Source: an uncultured Verrucomicrobia subdivision 3 bacterium
GTDB lineage: Bacteria > Verrucomicrobiota > Verrucomicrobiae > Limisphaerales > UBA11358
NCBI GenBank assembly: GCA_903847285.1
Contig: CAINDH010000264.1
Location: 1 to 26,599, forward strand
Reading direction: 5' to 3'
DNA: 26,599 nucleotides
The notes under the pieces are model-generated. The model did no database searches, was not told the DNA's origin, and saw only the letters and a list, made by a program, of their open reading frames with translations. Positions 1 to 8,259 of the stretch are shown here, in pieces. The translations under genes and the position numbers were made by a program. Each line of letters opens with the position of its first letter. The stretch's first letter is position 1.

Positions 1-1103
1 CGATCTACAACAACACCGGAATCATTTATTATAACAACTGCGAAGTCTGGGGCAGCGTGGATTACATCTACGGTGCCGCCCTGGCGGTGTTTGAGCAGTG
101 CACCATTGTAGAAATCCGTTCGACTGGCGGGCCCTACACGGCACCGAACACAGCTTACGCTCAACCCTACGGATTGGTTTTTCTGAATTGCACATTCCCA
201 CGCGCGCTCATCGCCAACGGCTATCCCTTCGACGTCGGCACGGCCAATACGACATTCATGCGCCCGTGGGGAAAAGATGGCATGACTGCGATAATCAATT
301 GCGCGGTGGGCAGCCAGATTTCCACCGCAGGTTGGCTCGATTGGGGCAATCGGCAAACCACCTGCCGGGCGCGGGAATACGGGAACACTCTGATTGGTGG
401 TGGAAGTGTGACGCCGTCGCAACGCCAGTCGGCGGGCGCTTACTGGCTGAACACCATTGACCCGGACTATGTCAACAATCCGTCAATTGACCCTGATGCG
501 GATGGGAGTTTGTTGCTTCCACCCAGTGGGTCGGCCAACCGCACCAATGTCACAGTGAACCCGGCGGATTACACGCTCGCTGCCATCTTCGGAAATTCGT
601 ATTACAACCTGAGTGGCTGGTTGCCCAAGGTAATTCCGGCCATCACCGTCCAGCCAACGAATAAAACCGTCAGCGCCGGTTCTCCCGTATCGTTCTCGGT
701 TGTTGCGGTTGGGCTGCCTGATCCGACGTATCAATGGCGCAAGAACGGCACAAATATTTTAGGCGCGACGAACGCCACGTTCAACATCTCCGGCGCGAAT
801 CTGAACGATAATGCGGCCTACAGTGTTCTTGTCACCAACTCTGCGGGTTCGATCACGAGCAGCAACGCCGTGTTGAGTGTTCCCGCCGCATCCATCCCGG
901 TCTCGGCAACGGTTGTTGGTGGAGCGTTGAGGCTCACTTGGCCAGTTGAAATGATTGGCTATCACGTCGAAGTGCAGACCAACAATTTGACATCGGGCTT
1001 CGGAACGAACTGGATATCGCTTGGTTATAACACGACGAACACCGTTAGTTTCCCGCTCAGCCCAGGCATTGGTAGTATGTTCTATCGTTTGGTTTATCCT
1101 TGA
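1..1103 (+). CDS. Secreted pectinesterase (CE8) with Ig-like domain, 5' end outside window
   Basis: Removes methyl esters from homogalacturonan, probably outside the cell or in the periplasm. The frame is open from base 3, so the start lies upstream of the window. The visible part begins inside the CE8 beta-helix: a YNNC strand leads into VDYIYG, whose Asp is the family's catalytic nucleophile, and FMRPWG supplies the conserved Arg and Trp of the LGRPW motif. From about nt 640 to 880 there is an Ig-like domain (VQPTNKTVSAGSPVSF start, YQW core, AYSVLVTNSAG end). The last 65 residues form a beta-rich module with LRLTWP, QTNNL and a terminal FYRLVYP. The same module type ends the next gene and the beta-propeller gene near 24.7 kb. 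It is the first visible gene of the pectin operon, 13 nt ahead of the pectate lyase. The CE8 assignment is firm; substrate specificity is inferred. Confidence 0.88.
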   Translation, partial: IYNNTGIIYYNNCEVWGSVDYIYGAALAVFEQCTIVEIRSTGGPYTAPNTAYAQPYGLVFLNCTFPRALIANGYPFDVGTANTTFMRPWGKDGMTAIINCAVGSQISTAGWLDWGNRQTTCRAREYGNTLIGGGSVTPSQRQSAGAYWLNTIDPDYVNNPSIDPDADGSLLLPPSGSANRTNVTVNPADYTLAAIFGNSYYNLSGWLPKVIPAITVQPTNKTVSAGSPVSFSVVAVGLPDPTYQWRKNGTNILGATNATFNISGANLNDNAAYSVLVTNSAGSITSSNAVLSVPAASIPVSATVVGGALRLTWPVEMIGYHVEVQTNNLTSGFGTNWISLGYNTTNTVSFPLSPGIGSMFYRLVYP

Positions 1104-1116
1104 ACCGAGCTGATGA

Positions 1117-3261
1117 ATGAACTGTAAATTTGTCATCGCTGTTTGTTTTGGGCTGGCAGCCTTTCAAACGTTTGGGTTGCCGGCATTCCCCGGCGCGGAG
1201 GGCGCGGGTGTTAACGCCATTGGCGGGCGCGGCGGCACTGTGTTCCACGTCACCACCACGAATGACAACGGCTCCAGCAGTCTCGCGGGAAGCCTGCGTC
1301 AGGGCGTGAGTGTCGCAAACCGCACCATTGTCTTTGATGTATCCGGCACGATCAATCTCGCGTCCGACCTGAAAGTTACCGCCGCCAATCTCACCATTGC
1401 GGGACAGACTGCGCCGGGCGACGGCATCGCCATAAAAGGTCGGTCCTTCGTGATTCAAAACACCCACGATGTGGTCGTGCGTTATCTGCGCTGCCGACCG
1501 GGTGATGTCAACGGCACCAATTTTCAGGGCGACGCCTTTGATTTTGTGAATGCGACGAATGTCATTGCCGACCACATTTCCGCGACGTGGAGCGTGGACG
1601 AATGCCTGTCGCCGACCCATTTTGAGAACGTGACCATCCAGTGGTGTCTGATTGGCGAATCCATGAACAAGTCTGTCCATGTGAAAGGCGCGCATGGCTA
1701 CGGCTCGCTCATCAAATACACCGATAAGATGGTGACCTTCCATCACAACCTCTACGCGCACAATGTGAGTCGCAATCCGCGTCCTGGCAGCAGCGTCAAA
1801 CTGGATTTCGTCAACAACGTCGTCTATGACTGGGGCGGCTTTTGTGGTTACAACGGCGATGATACGGCGGAGGAAATTGCCGTCGGCGGATTATATTTCA
1901 CGAACGCTATCAACTACGTCTCCAACTGTTTCGTGACGGGGCCAAACACGGGCACCTCGCACCAGAGCAACGCCTTTGCTTCCGGCGTCACGAATGCGTT
2001 GCAGTGCTGGATATTCCAGTCGGGGAATTACATGGACAGCAATCGGAACTCGGTGCTCGACGGCAGCAACACCGGCTGGAGTATGTTCACCGGGATTTTT
2101 ACGCAGCTCGGCAGCCGCTACGCCCCCTTGCCGCAAATCGTGGCGGATAATCCAACGACTGCCTACGAACGTGTGCTGGCTTTCGTCGGCGCATCGCAGT
2201 CTCGCGATTCGGCTGACAGCCGGGTCATTCGCACCGTGCGCAATCACAACGGCTGCATCATTGATTTCATCAGCACCAACACTTTCGCCGGCGACTACAT
2301 CACCAACAATGTGTCCGGCACGAATTACACCGGCGTGAATCCGTGGCCGGCCCTCATCTCCGCCGGTGCGCCGCTGGACACTGACCAGGATGGGATGCCC
2401 GACTACTGGGAAAGAAATCTTGGCTTCAACCCGAACGTGGCGAACAACAATCACACCAACGCCAGCGGCTACACCGACTTGGAGGACTACCTGAATTTTC
2501 TCGGCGCACCGCACAACTTCGGCGGCGTGAACACGGCGAATTTTACCGACCTCCGCGCACTGACCGGCGGCGATTCAAACCTGGTCTTCACCGTCGCGAA
2601 TCCGACCAATGGCGTGGTCTCCCTAGCCGCTGACGGTATCACGGCGCGTTTTCTGCCGACGACGAATTTCATCGGTCTCGCATATTTTGGCTTCAGTGTG
2701 ACGAACGCAACGAACCACACCTCGTTCGGCCCGGTCGTGGTGACGACGTTCATCACAAACGGTCCACCGATCATCGTCAGTCAGCCGTCGAACTCCACCA
2801 ACGCACCCGGCAGCACGGCGACATTTTCCGTCGGCGCGGCGAACGCGGGCTTGTTCTATTATTGGCGTCGAGGCGGCACCAACTTGGTGAACAGCGGCAA
2901 CATTTCCAGCGGTGTGACCAATGTCACCCTGACGTTCACCAACCTTGCCGCCGCCAACGCGGGAAATTATTCCGTGGTGGTCACCAATTTTTCCGGCGCA
3001 GTCACCAGCAGTGTTGCCGTGCTGTCCATTGCGCCCAGCACCGCGCCGACCAATCTTTCCTTCACGGTAAGTGGCGGAGCGATTCAATTTTCCTGGCCGA
3101 CGGATCACATCGGCTGGCGGTTGGAATGCCAGACCAACAGCCTTGGAACGGGCTTGAACACAAATTGGTCCACCGTCGTTGGTTCAGCGCTGACAAACCA
3201 GATTTCGATTCCGATGACGCTGGCCAACGGGAGTATTTTTTATCGTCTGGCTTACCCATGA
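1117..3261 (+). CDS. Secreted pectate lyase (PL1-like) with calcium-type linker, Ig-like domain and FxRL C-terminal module
   Basis: Cleaves de-esterified homogalacturonan by beta-elimination. Residues 1-20 look like a signal peptide (MNCKFVIAVCFGLAAFQTFG), and the mature chain opens with FPGAEGAG, typical of bacterial pectate lyases. The parallel beta-helix follows: RTIVFDVSG, NLTIAGQTAPG, VVRYLRCRPGD, then DAFDF and SATWSVDE, and FHHNLYAHNVSRNPRP, which carries the family's conserved Arg. Around residue 421 there is a DTDQDGMPD segment resembling thrombospondin type 3 or dockerin calcium loops, probably a rigid linker. An Ig-like domain spans about residues 550-638 and an FxRL module ends the protein (IFYRLAYP). 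The ATG at 1117 is chosen because it gives the signal peptide directly. The stop overlaps the GH3 start as ATGA, so the two are probably translationally coupled. The family call is strong; PL1 rather than PL9 rests on motif memory. Confidence 0.88.
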   Translation: MNCKFVIAVCFGLAAFQTFGLPAFPGAEGAGVNAIGGRGGTVFHVTTTNDNGSSSLAGSLRQGVSVANRTIVFDVSGTINLASDLKVTAANLTIAGQTAPGDGIAIKGRSFVIQNTHDVVVRYLRCRPGDVNGTNFQGDAFDFVNATNVIADHISATWSVDECLSPTHFENVTIQWCLIGESMNKSVHVKGAHGYGSLIKYTDKMVTFHHNLYAHNVSRNPRPGSSVKLDFVNNVVYDWGGFCGYNGDDTAEEIAVGGLYFTNAINYVSNCFVTGPNTGTSHQSNAFASGVTNALQCWIFQSGNYMDSNRNSVLDGSNTGWSMFTGIFTQLGSRYAPLPQIVADNPTTAYERVLAFVGASQSRDSADSRVIRTVRNHNGCIIDFISTNTFAGDYITNNVSGTNYTGVNPWPALISAGAPLDTDQDGMPDYWERNLGFNPNVANNNHTNASGYTDLEDYLNFLGAPHNFGGVNTANFTDLRALTGGDSNLVFTVANPTNGVVSLAADGITARFLPTTNFIGLAYFGFSVTNATNHTSFGPVVVTTFITNGPPIIVSQPSNSTNAPGSTATFSVGAANAGLFYYWRRGGTNLVNSGNISSGVTNVTLTFTNLAAANAGNYSVVVTNFSGAVTSSVAVLSIAPSTAPTNLSFTVSGGAIQFSWPTDHIGWRLECQTNSLGTGLNTNWSTVVGSALTNQISIPMTLANGSIFYRLAYP

Positions 3262-5930
3262 ACTTAATTTTCGAAATAAAAACAAATTTTCTGCGTGCGG
3301 GTCTTGCGCTCGCAGCGTTGACCGCAGTTTTGCAAGTGCCTGCTCAACAGCTGGCGGCTGAACCACCGTTCCGCAATCCGAATTTGCCGGTTGAGAAGCG
3401 CGTGGATGATTTAATCTCCCGGCTAACCATCGAAGAAAAAATTGGCCAGACGATGATGGCGTCGCCAGAAATCAAACGTCTCGAGATTCCGAAATACGAC
3501 TGGTGGAACGAGGCGCTCCACGGTGTAGCACGCAATGGCGCGGCAACCGTTTTCCCGCAGGCCATCGGACTTGCCGCGACGTGGAATCCTGAATTGCATC
3601 AGCGCATCGCCGACGCCATTTCGACGGAGGCGCGAGCGAAGAACAACGAGGCCATCCGCAACTCCGGCGGATTTTCCAAACGCTATCAAGGCCTGACCAT
3701 CTGGTCGCCGAACATCAATATCTTCCGCGATCCGCGTTGGGGTCGCGGTCAGGAAACTTACGGCGAAGATCCTTTTCTGACTGGCTCACTGGGCGTCGCC
3801 TTTGTGCGTGGCTTGCAGGGAAATGACACGAACTATTTGAAGACGGTGGCGACTGTGAAACATTTTGCAGTTCACAGCGGACCGGAGCCGTTGCGACATG
3901 GATTCGATGCGGTCGTTTCTCCTCGCGATCTGCGGGAAACGTATCTGCCGGCATTTGAAGCTGGCATCCGCGAAGGCGGCGCGATGTCGCTGATGAGCGC
4001 TTACAATGCGGTCAACGGCGTTCCCGCGCCCGCCAGCACGAACCTGCTCCAAAACATTCTTCGCGATGAGTGGGGATTCAAAGGCGCGGTTGTTGGCGAC
4101 GTGGATAATGTCTCCGACATGTGGCGCCCCGGCACTCATGAGTATGTCAAAGATGCAGCGGAGGCCAGTGCACTCGCGATCAAGGCGGGCAATGATTTGT
4201 GCAGCGGCACAACTTACGAGGCGCTGGCTGATGCGTTGAAGCGAGGCTTGGTCACTGAGGCAGACATTAACAAGGCACTGCGACGACTTTTCTTTCTTCG
4301 TTTCAAGCTGGGCCAGTTTGATCCAGCCGAGCGGGTTGGTTATCGGAGCATTCCCATTTCAGAAAATGATTCGCCGGCGCACGATCGACTGGCGCTCGAA
4401 GCGGCGCGCCAAAGTCTGGTGCTGTTGAAGAATGATGGAACGTTGCCTTGGGATGCGAAGAAGTTGAAGACCGTCGCTATCATTGGTCCGACTGCCGACG
4501 ATGAATCCGCGTTGTTGGGCAATTACAGCGGGACACCGAGCCGAAAAATCACCTTGGCAAAGGGAATTAAATCCAAATTGGAAGCGGCGGGCGTGAAAGT
4601 GTTGATCGAGCCAGGAGCGCCGCTGGTCAAAGGATTTCGTATGAATGGCAAACCGTTCCCAGCAGGTGCAATTTTCACCGATGCGGAACGGAGTAAGCCC
4701 GGATTAAAAGGCGAAGTCTTCGCGCATGAACAACAGGACGCGAAGAAAGCCCAAGTGGAAGGCAAGCCGGTTTCCACTCGCACTGATGCGCAGATTGATC
4801 TGCAATGGGACGAGACACAGCCGGTCGAAGGCATTCCCATCACGCTCTCGTCAGTTCGCTGGACGGGCGTGATGATCCCCCCGAAATCAGGCGAATATGT
4901 TTTGGGTGTGGTCGCCGAAGGTGCGGTGCGGTTGTTCGTTGACGACAAGCGGGTCATAGATTCGTGGCGCAAAGATCCTGAACGGCCGTTGAGCACGACC
5001 ATGCAACTTGAAGCTGGCAAGCTCTATAAAGTGCGCCTGGAATATGCGCAACTCACACCCAAGGGTCGCATCCAGTTCGGGTGGATCATTCCGGGCGAAG
5101 ACGATGCTCTCGAACGCGCGCTGGCTGCGGCCAAGCAAGCTGACCACATCGTGCTGGCTTTGGGGCTGACGCCTGACCTCGAAGGCGAATCTATGAGCGT
5201 AACCGCCGAAGGGTTCAGCGGTGGTGATCGCACCACAATTCAACTGCCTGCCACGCAGCGTGTGCTGCTCGAAAAAGTGGCGGCGTTGAAAAAGCCAACC
5301 GTAGTTGTTTTGACCACGGGCAGCGCAATCAGCTTTGACCAAAATCAGGCGAACGCGGTGCTGCTGTGCTGGTATTACGGACAGCGTGGTGCGGACGCCG
5401 TTGCGGAAGCGTTGCTCGGCGAGGTGAATCCCGCTGGTCGTCTGCCGGTCACGTTTTATTGCGACGACAGCGACCTGCCACCCTTCGAGAGTTATTCGAT
5501 GACCAATCGGACCTACCGCTATTTCGCCGGCAAACCGCTTTACGCCTTCGGTCATGGATTAAGCTACACGACTTTTGATTACCAAAAAATCACCCTCTCG
5601 ACGGCGTCCGCGAAGCTGGGCGATTCCATGACTGTGGCTGCGGCGGTGAAGAACACTGGCAAACGCGATGGGGATGAAGTTGTTCAAGTTTATGCCACCG
5701 CCCTGAAATCGCCGGTGCCGATGCCGTTGCGGCAATTGGTCGGATTCCAGCGCGTCGCTTTCAAAGCGGGTGAAACGAAAACTGTGAAGCTCGTGGTGCC
5801 AGTGGAACGTCTGCGTCGTTGGGACGAGGCCGGGAAAAACTATGTGGTGGATCCGGGCGATTATCAAATCGCCGTCGGGCCGTCATCTGACCAGCCGGTG
5901 GTCAAAGCAACCCTAAACATTCTTCACTAA
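3258..5930 (+). CDS. GH3 family beta-glycosidase with inserted PA14 domain
   Basis: Exo-acting glycoside hydrolase, 890 aa, likely a beta-xylosidase or beta-glucosidase releasing sugars from pectin side chains or associated hemicellulose. The start is the ATG at 3258, overlapping the pectate lyase stop. The frame stays open upstream to 2862, but that extension lies inside the lyase gene and gives no signal peptide, whereas 3258 gives a basic then hydrophobic leader (LRAGLALAALTAVLQ). GH3 landmarks: WWNEALHGVAR, WSPNINIFRDPRWGR, ETYGEDP, KHFAVHSGPE, RDLRETYLPAFE. The expected nucleophile is D281 in VVGDVDNVSDM. Residues about 473-605 form a PA14 domain (LFVDDKRVIDSW near its end) inserted in the second half. 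A fibronectin-III-like C-terminal domain carries GDEVVQVY and RQLVGFQRV. The sequence after the nucleophile differs from the more usual SDCxAI. Exact substrate cannot be read from sequence. Confidence 0.93.
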   Translation: MNLIFEIKTNFLRAGLALAALTAVLQVPAQQLAAEPPFRNPNLPVEKRVDDLISRLTIEEKIGQTMMASPEIKRLEIPKYDWWNEALHGVARNGAATVFPQAIGLAATWNPELHQRIADAISTEARAKNNEAIRNSGGFSKRYQGLTIWSPNINIFRDPRWGRGQETYGEDPFLTGSLGVAFVRGLQGNDTNYLKTVATVKHFAVHSGPEPLRHGFDAVVSPRDLRETYLPAFEAGIREGGAMSLMSAYNAVNGVPAPASTNLLQNILRDEWGFKGAVVGDVDNVSDMWRPGTHEYVKDAAEASALAIKAGNDLCSGTTYEALADALKRGLVTEADINKALRRLFFLRFKLGQFDPAERVGYRSIPISENDSPAHDRLALEAARQSLVLLKNDGTLPWDAKKLKTVAIIGPTADDESALLGNYSGTPSRKITLAKGIKSKLEAAGVKVLIEPGAPLVKGFRMNGKPFPAGAIFTDAERSKPGLKGEVFAHEQQDAKKAQVEGKPVSTRTDAQIDLQWDETQPVEGIPITLSSVRWTGVMIPPKSGEYVLGVVAEGAVRLFVDDKRVIDSWRKDPERPLSTTMQLEAGKLYKVRLEYAQLTPKGRIQFGWIIPGEDDALERALAAAKQADHIVLALGLTPDLEGESMSVTAEGFSGGDRTTIQLPATQRVLLEKVAALKKPTVVVLTTGSAISFDQNQANAVLLCWYYGQRGADAVAEALLGEVNPAGRLPVTFYCDDSDLPPFESYSMTNRTYRYFAGKPLYAFGHGLSYTTFDYQKITLSTASAKLGDSMTVAAAVKNTGKRDGDEVVQVYATALKSPVPMPLRQLVGFQRVAFKAGETKTVKLVVPVERLRRWDEAGKNYVVDPGDYQIAVGPSSDQPVVKATLNILH

Positions 5931-5937
5931 AATTCAC

Positions 5938-5941
5938 GGAG
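5938..5941 (+). promoter_or_regulatory. Shine-Dalgarno-like site of the esterase fusion gene
   Basis: GGAG lies 10 nt before the ATG at 5952, inside the 21-nt gap after the GH3 stop. It supports 5952 as the start; several other starts in this window have no comparable purine block. Confidence 0.55.
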
Positions 5942-5951
5942 AAAATTTACG

Positions 5952-7664
5952 ATGAAAATACATGCAAAAAACTGGAGCCTGAATTTGCTGGCTATCTTCG
6001 CGGCTTTGACTGTCGCTTCGTCAAGCCTGGCCGAGACTGCAAAAATCAAAATTGTTCTCGTCGGCGATTCCACGGTGACGGACAACGCCGGCTGGGGACT
6101 GGGCTTCAAACAATTTCTCACTGACGGAGCCGGGTGCATCAACACCTCGCAAGGCGGGCGCAGTTCGCAAAGCTTTATGACCGAAGGACGCTGGACGAAT
6201 GCGCTCGCGTTGCACGGCGATTATTACCTGATTCAATTCGGCCATAACAACGAGCCGGGCAAGCCGGGTCGTTCGACGGACATGCCTACGTTCGTCGCCA
6301 ATATGAAACAGTATGTGGATGACGCGCGGGCCGTCGGCGCGAAGCCGGTGCTCGTCACACCATTGACGCGCCGACAATGGGATAAAGAAAATCCCGGCAA
6401 AATCAAATCCAGCCTCGCGCCTTACGCGGAGGAAGTCCGCAAGATTGCCGCCGAGAAAAATGTTCCGCTGGTGGATTTGCAGGCGCGCAGCATCGAGTTG
6501 TGCGAATCGCTTGGGCCGGAAAAATGCTTGGAGTTTAGTCCGCCGAAAATTGTGGGTGGCGCGAACACGGGCGGTTATGACGGAACACATCTAAATGCGA
6601 AAGGCCATGTGATGTTTGCGCGGCTGGTCGTGGAGGAATTACGCAAGGCCGCGCCGGAACTGGCGTCCGTGCTGCGCGCCGAGCCGGTGAATGCCAATCC
6701 CGTCGCGAAAGAATCCAGATACGATGCCGTGGTTGCTTTTGATGGTTCAGGCACGCACACAAACATCCAGTCGGCCATTGCCGCCGCGCCGGATGGCGGC
6801 ACTAAGTGGTTCACCATCCTCGTGAAGCCTGGCGCATATCAAGGACAGTTCATGATTCCCAAGACGAAGCGTTTCATCCGGCTCATCGGCGAGGAAATGG
6901 AAAACACCGTGCTGACGTGGCCCTACAATGTCAACGACCGGAAAGGCATGGGCATTGCCACCTATCAATTCGATCCGGGCATGGTCGTGGCGGCGAATGA
7001 TTTTTGCGCGGAAAATCTTACGATTGAAAACACGTCCGGCGATCATGGCCAGGCGCTGGCGTTGCGCGTGGACGCCGACCGCGCTGCGTTCAAGCACTGC
7101 CGCATCCTTGGCTGGCAGGACACGTTGATGGTGAACAATGGGCGGCAGTATTTCACGAATTGTTACATCGCCGGTCGCGTGGATTTTATTTACGGGTCGG
7201 GCACGGCAGTGTTTGATCGTTGCGAGATTCATAGCAAGAACGGAGGTTATATCACTGCCGCCAGCACGCCGAAGGATCATCCGTCCGGTTTAACCTTCCT
7301 TGACTGCAAACTGACGGGCGACCCGACGCCCTGGAACTCAACTAACAAACAAGCTCAATTCGAAAAATCAGAGGTGAAAACTTATCTGGGCCGCCCGTGG
7401 CGGTCAACCGCGAGCGTGGCTTTTATCAACTGCGAAATGGATGCGCACATCAAGCCCGCCGGCTGGAATAATTGGGGCAATGTGACAAATGAGACGCCCG
7501 CGCGTTATGCTGAATTCAACAACACCGGGCCGGGTGCGGATCCCGAAAAACGCGTCAAATGGATGAAACAGTTGACCGCAGATGAAGCGAAGGATTTCAC
7601 CATCGGAAAAATTTTCGGCGGCGCGGACGGCTGGAATCCCGTTGCGGATAATTTGCAAAAATAG
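5952..7664 (+). CDS. Bifunctional rhamnogalacturonan acetylesterase (CE12-like SGNH) / pectin methylesterase (CE8)
   Basis: One 570-residue secreted protein carries two pectin esterases. A signal peptide covers about residues 1-28 (LLAIFAALTVASSSLAE). The N-terminal SGNH hydrolase has VLVGDSTVTD with nucleophile S40, an oxyanion-type FGHNN block, and DGTHLNAKGH giving the Asp210/His213 pair. This is the pattern of rhamnogalacturonan acetylesterases. From about residue 257 a complete CE8 domain follows: Q367 in GQALALR, D390 in GWQDTL, D411 in VDFIYG, R481 and W483 in LGRPWR, so all expected catalytic residues are present. It would strip acetyl and methyl groups together, exposing backbone to the lyase encoded upstream. 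It lies 21 nt after GH3 and ends 7 nt before the regulator gene. It lacks the FxRL C-terminal module. Domain calls are strong; simultaneous activity is inferred. Confidence 0.93.
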   Translation: MKIHAKNWSLNLLAIFAALTVASSSLAETAKIKIVLVGDSTVTDNAGWGLGFKQFLTDGAGCINTSQGGRSSQSFMTEGRWTNALALHGDYYLIQFGHNNEPGKPGRSTDMPTFVANMKQYVDDARAVGAKPVLVTPLTRRQWDKENPGKIKSSLAPYAEEVRKIAAEKNVPLVDLQARSIELCESLGPEKCLEFSPPKIVGGANTGGYDGTHLNAKGHVMFARLVVEELRKAAPELASVLRAEPVNANPVAKESRYDAVVAFDGSGTHTNIQSAIAAAPDGGTKWFTILVKPGAYQGQFMIPKTKRFIRLIGEEMENTVLTWPYNVNDRKGMGIATYQFDPGMVVAANDFCAENLTIENTSGDHGQALALRVDADRAAFKHCRILGWQDTLMVNNGRQYFTNCYIAGRVDFIYGSGTAVFDRCEIHSKNGGYITAASTPKDHPSGLTFLDCKLTGDPTPWNSTNKQAQFEKSEVKTYLGRPWRSTASVAFINCEMDAHIKPAGWNNWGNVTNETPARYAEFNNTGPGADPEKRVKWMKQLTADEAKDFTIGKIFGGADGWNPVADNLQK

Positions 7665-7671
7665 GCGGCTT

Positions 7672-8259
7672 ATGAAATTGAAACAGCGTTCAGCCCCAAA
7701 AAACCCTGAAATTATTTTCGCATGGGAGCGGTTGTCCAAACTCATCGGGCCGGCCGTCTCCGCGAATCATCCGGGCGTTGACCGCTGTCTTGGCTTCATT
7801 GCAAAAAAATTCCGCGAGCCGATTCAAATCGCGGATTTGGTGGAGGTTTCGGGAATGTCCCGCCGGGGTTTTTGCAAGGCCTTCAACCGCTGCCTCGGCG
7901 CGAATCCCGGCGCGGTGTTGCGCCATGTCCGCATCGAGCAGGCGAAGCGACTTTTGATGGAGCATGATTTGCTTTTAAGGCAAGTGGCCAAATCGTGCGG
8001 TTACCGGAGCGAAAACAGTTTTTGTGTGGCGTTTCAACGCACGGTGGGGATGCCGCCAAAAAAATTTCAAAGACAGTATCGGCTGGCGATCGGCAGCCGT
8101 CAGCGGCAGGGCAGGGTGGATGACTTCCTGCTGTTGCCGGCAAGCGATTCAACAATAGCGGCTTCGTTGTCAGTGGGGACAGGAGATTATCTGGCTGGAA
8201 TTTCATCTTTTGAATTCCGCAAATCTGGCGGGTTGGAATTGAACCAGAAATCTGCATGA
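7672..8259 (+). CDS. AraC/XylR-type transcriptional regulator lacking a sensor domain
   Basis: 195-residue DNA-binding protein, probably the local regulator of the pectin operon. Residues about 35-140 form the double helix-turn-helix of AraC proteins: HPGVDRCLGFIAKKF, then IADLVEVSGMSRRGFCKAF, then LLRQVAKSCGYRSENSF and the terminal PKKFQRQYR. The segment before the first HTH resembles the linker of XylR-like regulators, which normally carry a periplasmic-binding-protein-like sensor in front; here that part is absent. The ATG at 7672 is chosen because it lies 7 nt after the preceding stop; the frame is open to 7582, but that stretch lies inside the esterase gene. About 50 residues follow the HTH without a recognisable domain. 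The stop overlaps the GH43 start (ATGA at 8256). It could be a truncated paralogue or a constitutive regulator tuned by expression level. Confidence 0.85.
   Translation: MKLKQRSAPKNPEIIFAWERLSKLIGPAVSANHPGVDRCLGFIAKKFREPIQIADLVEVSGMSRRGFCKAFNRCLGANPGAVLRHVRIEQAKRLLMEHDLLLRQVAKSCGYRSENSFCVAFQRTVGMPPKKFQRQYRLAIGSRQRQGRVDDFLLLPASDSTIAASLSVGTGDYLAGISSFEFRKSGGLELNQKSA

Noticed and set aside
2862..3257. 132-residue N-terminal extension of the GH3 frame
   Set aside because: It lies wholly within the pectate lyase gene in another frame, is Gln/Arg/His-rich, and the ATG at 3258 gives a signal peptide.
4887..5555. 222-codon frame antisense to GH3
   Set aside because: Antisense to conserved GH3 motifs, with no recognisable feature of its own.
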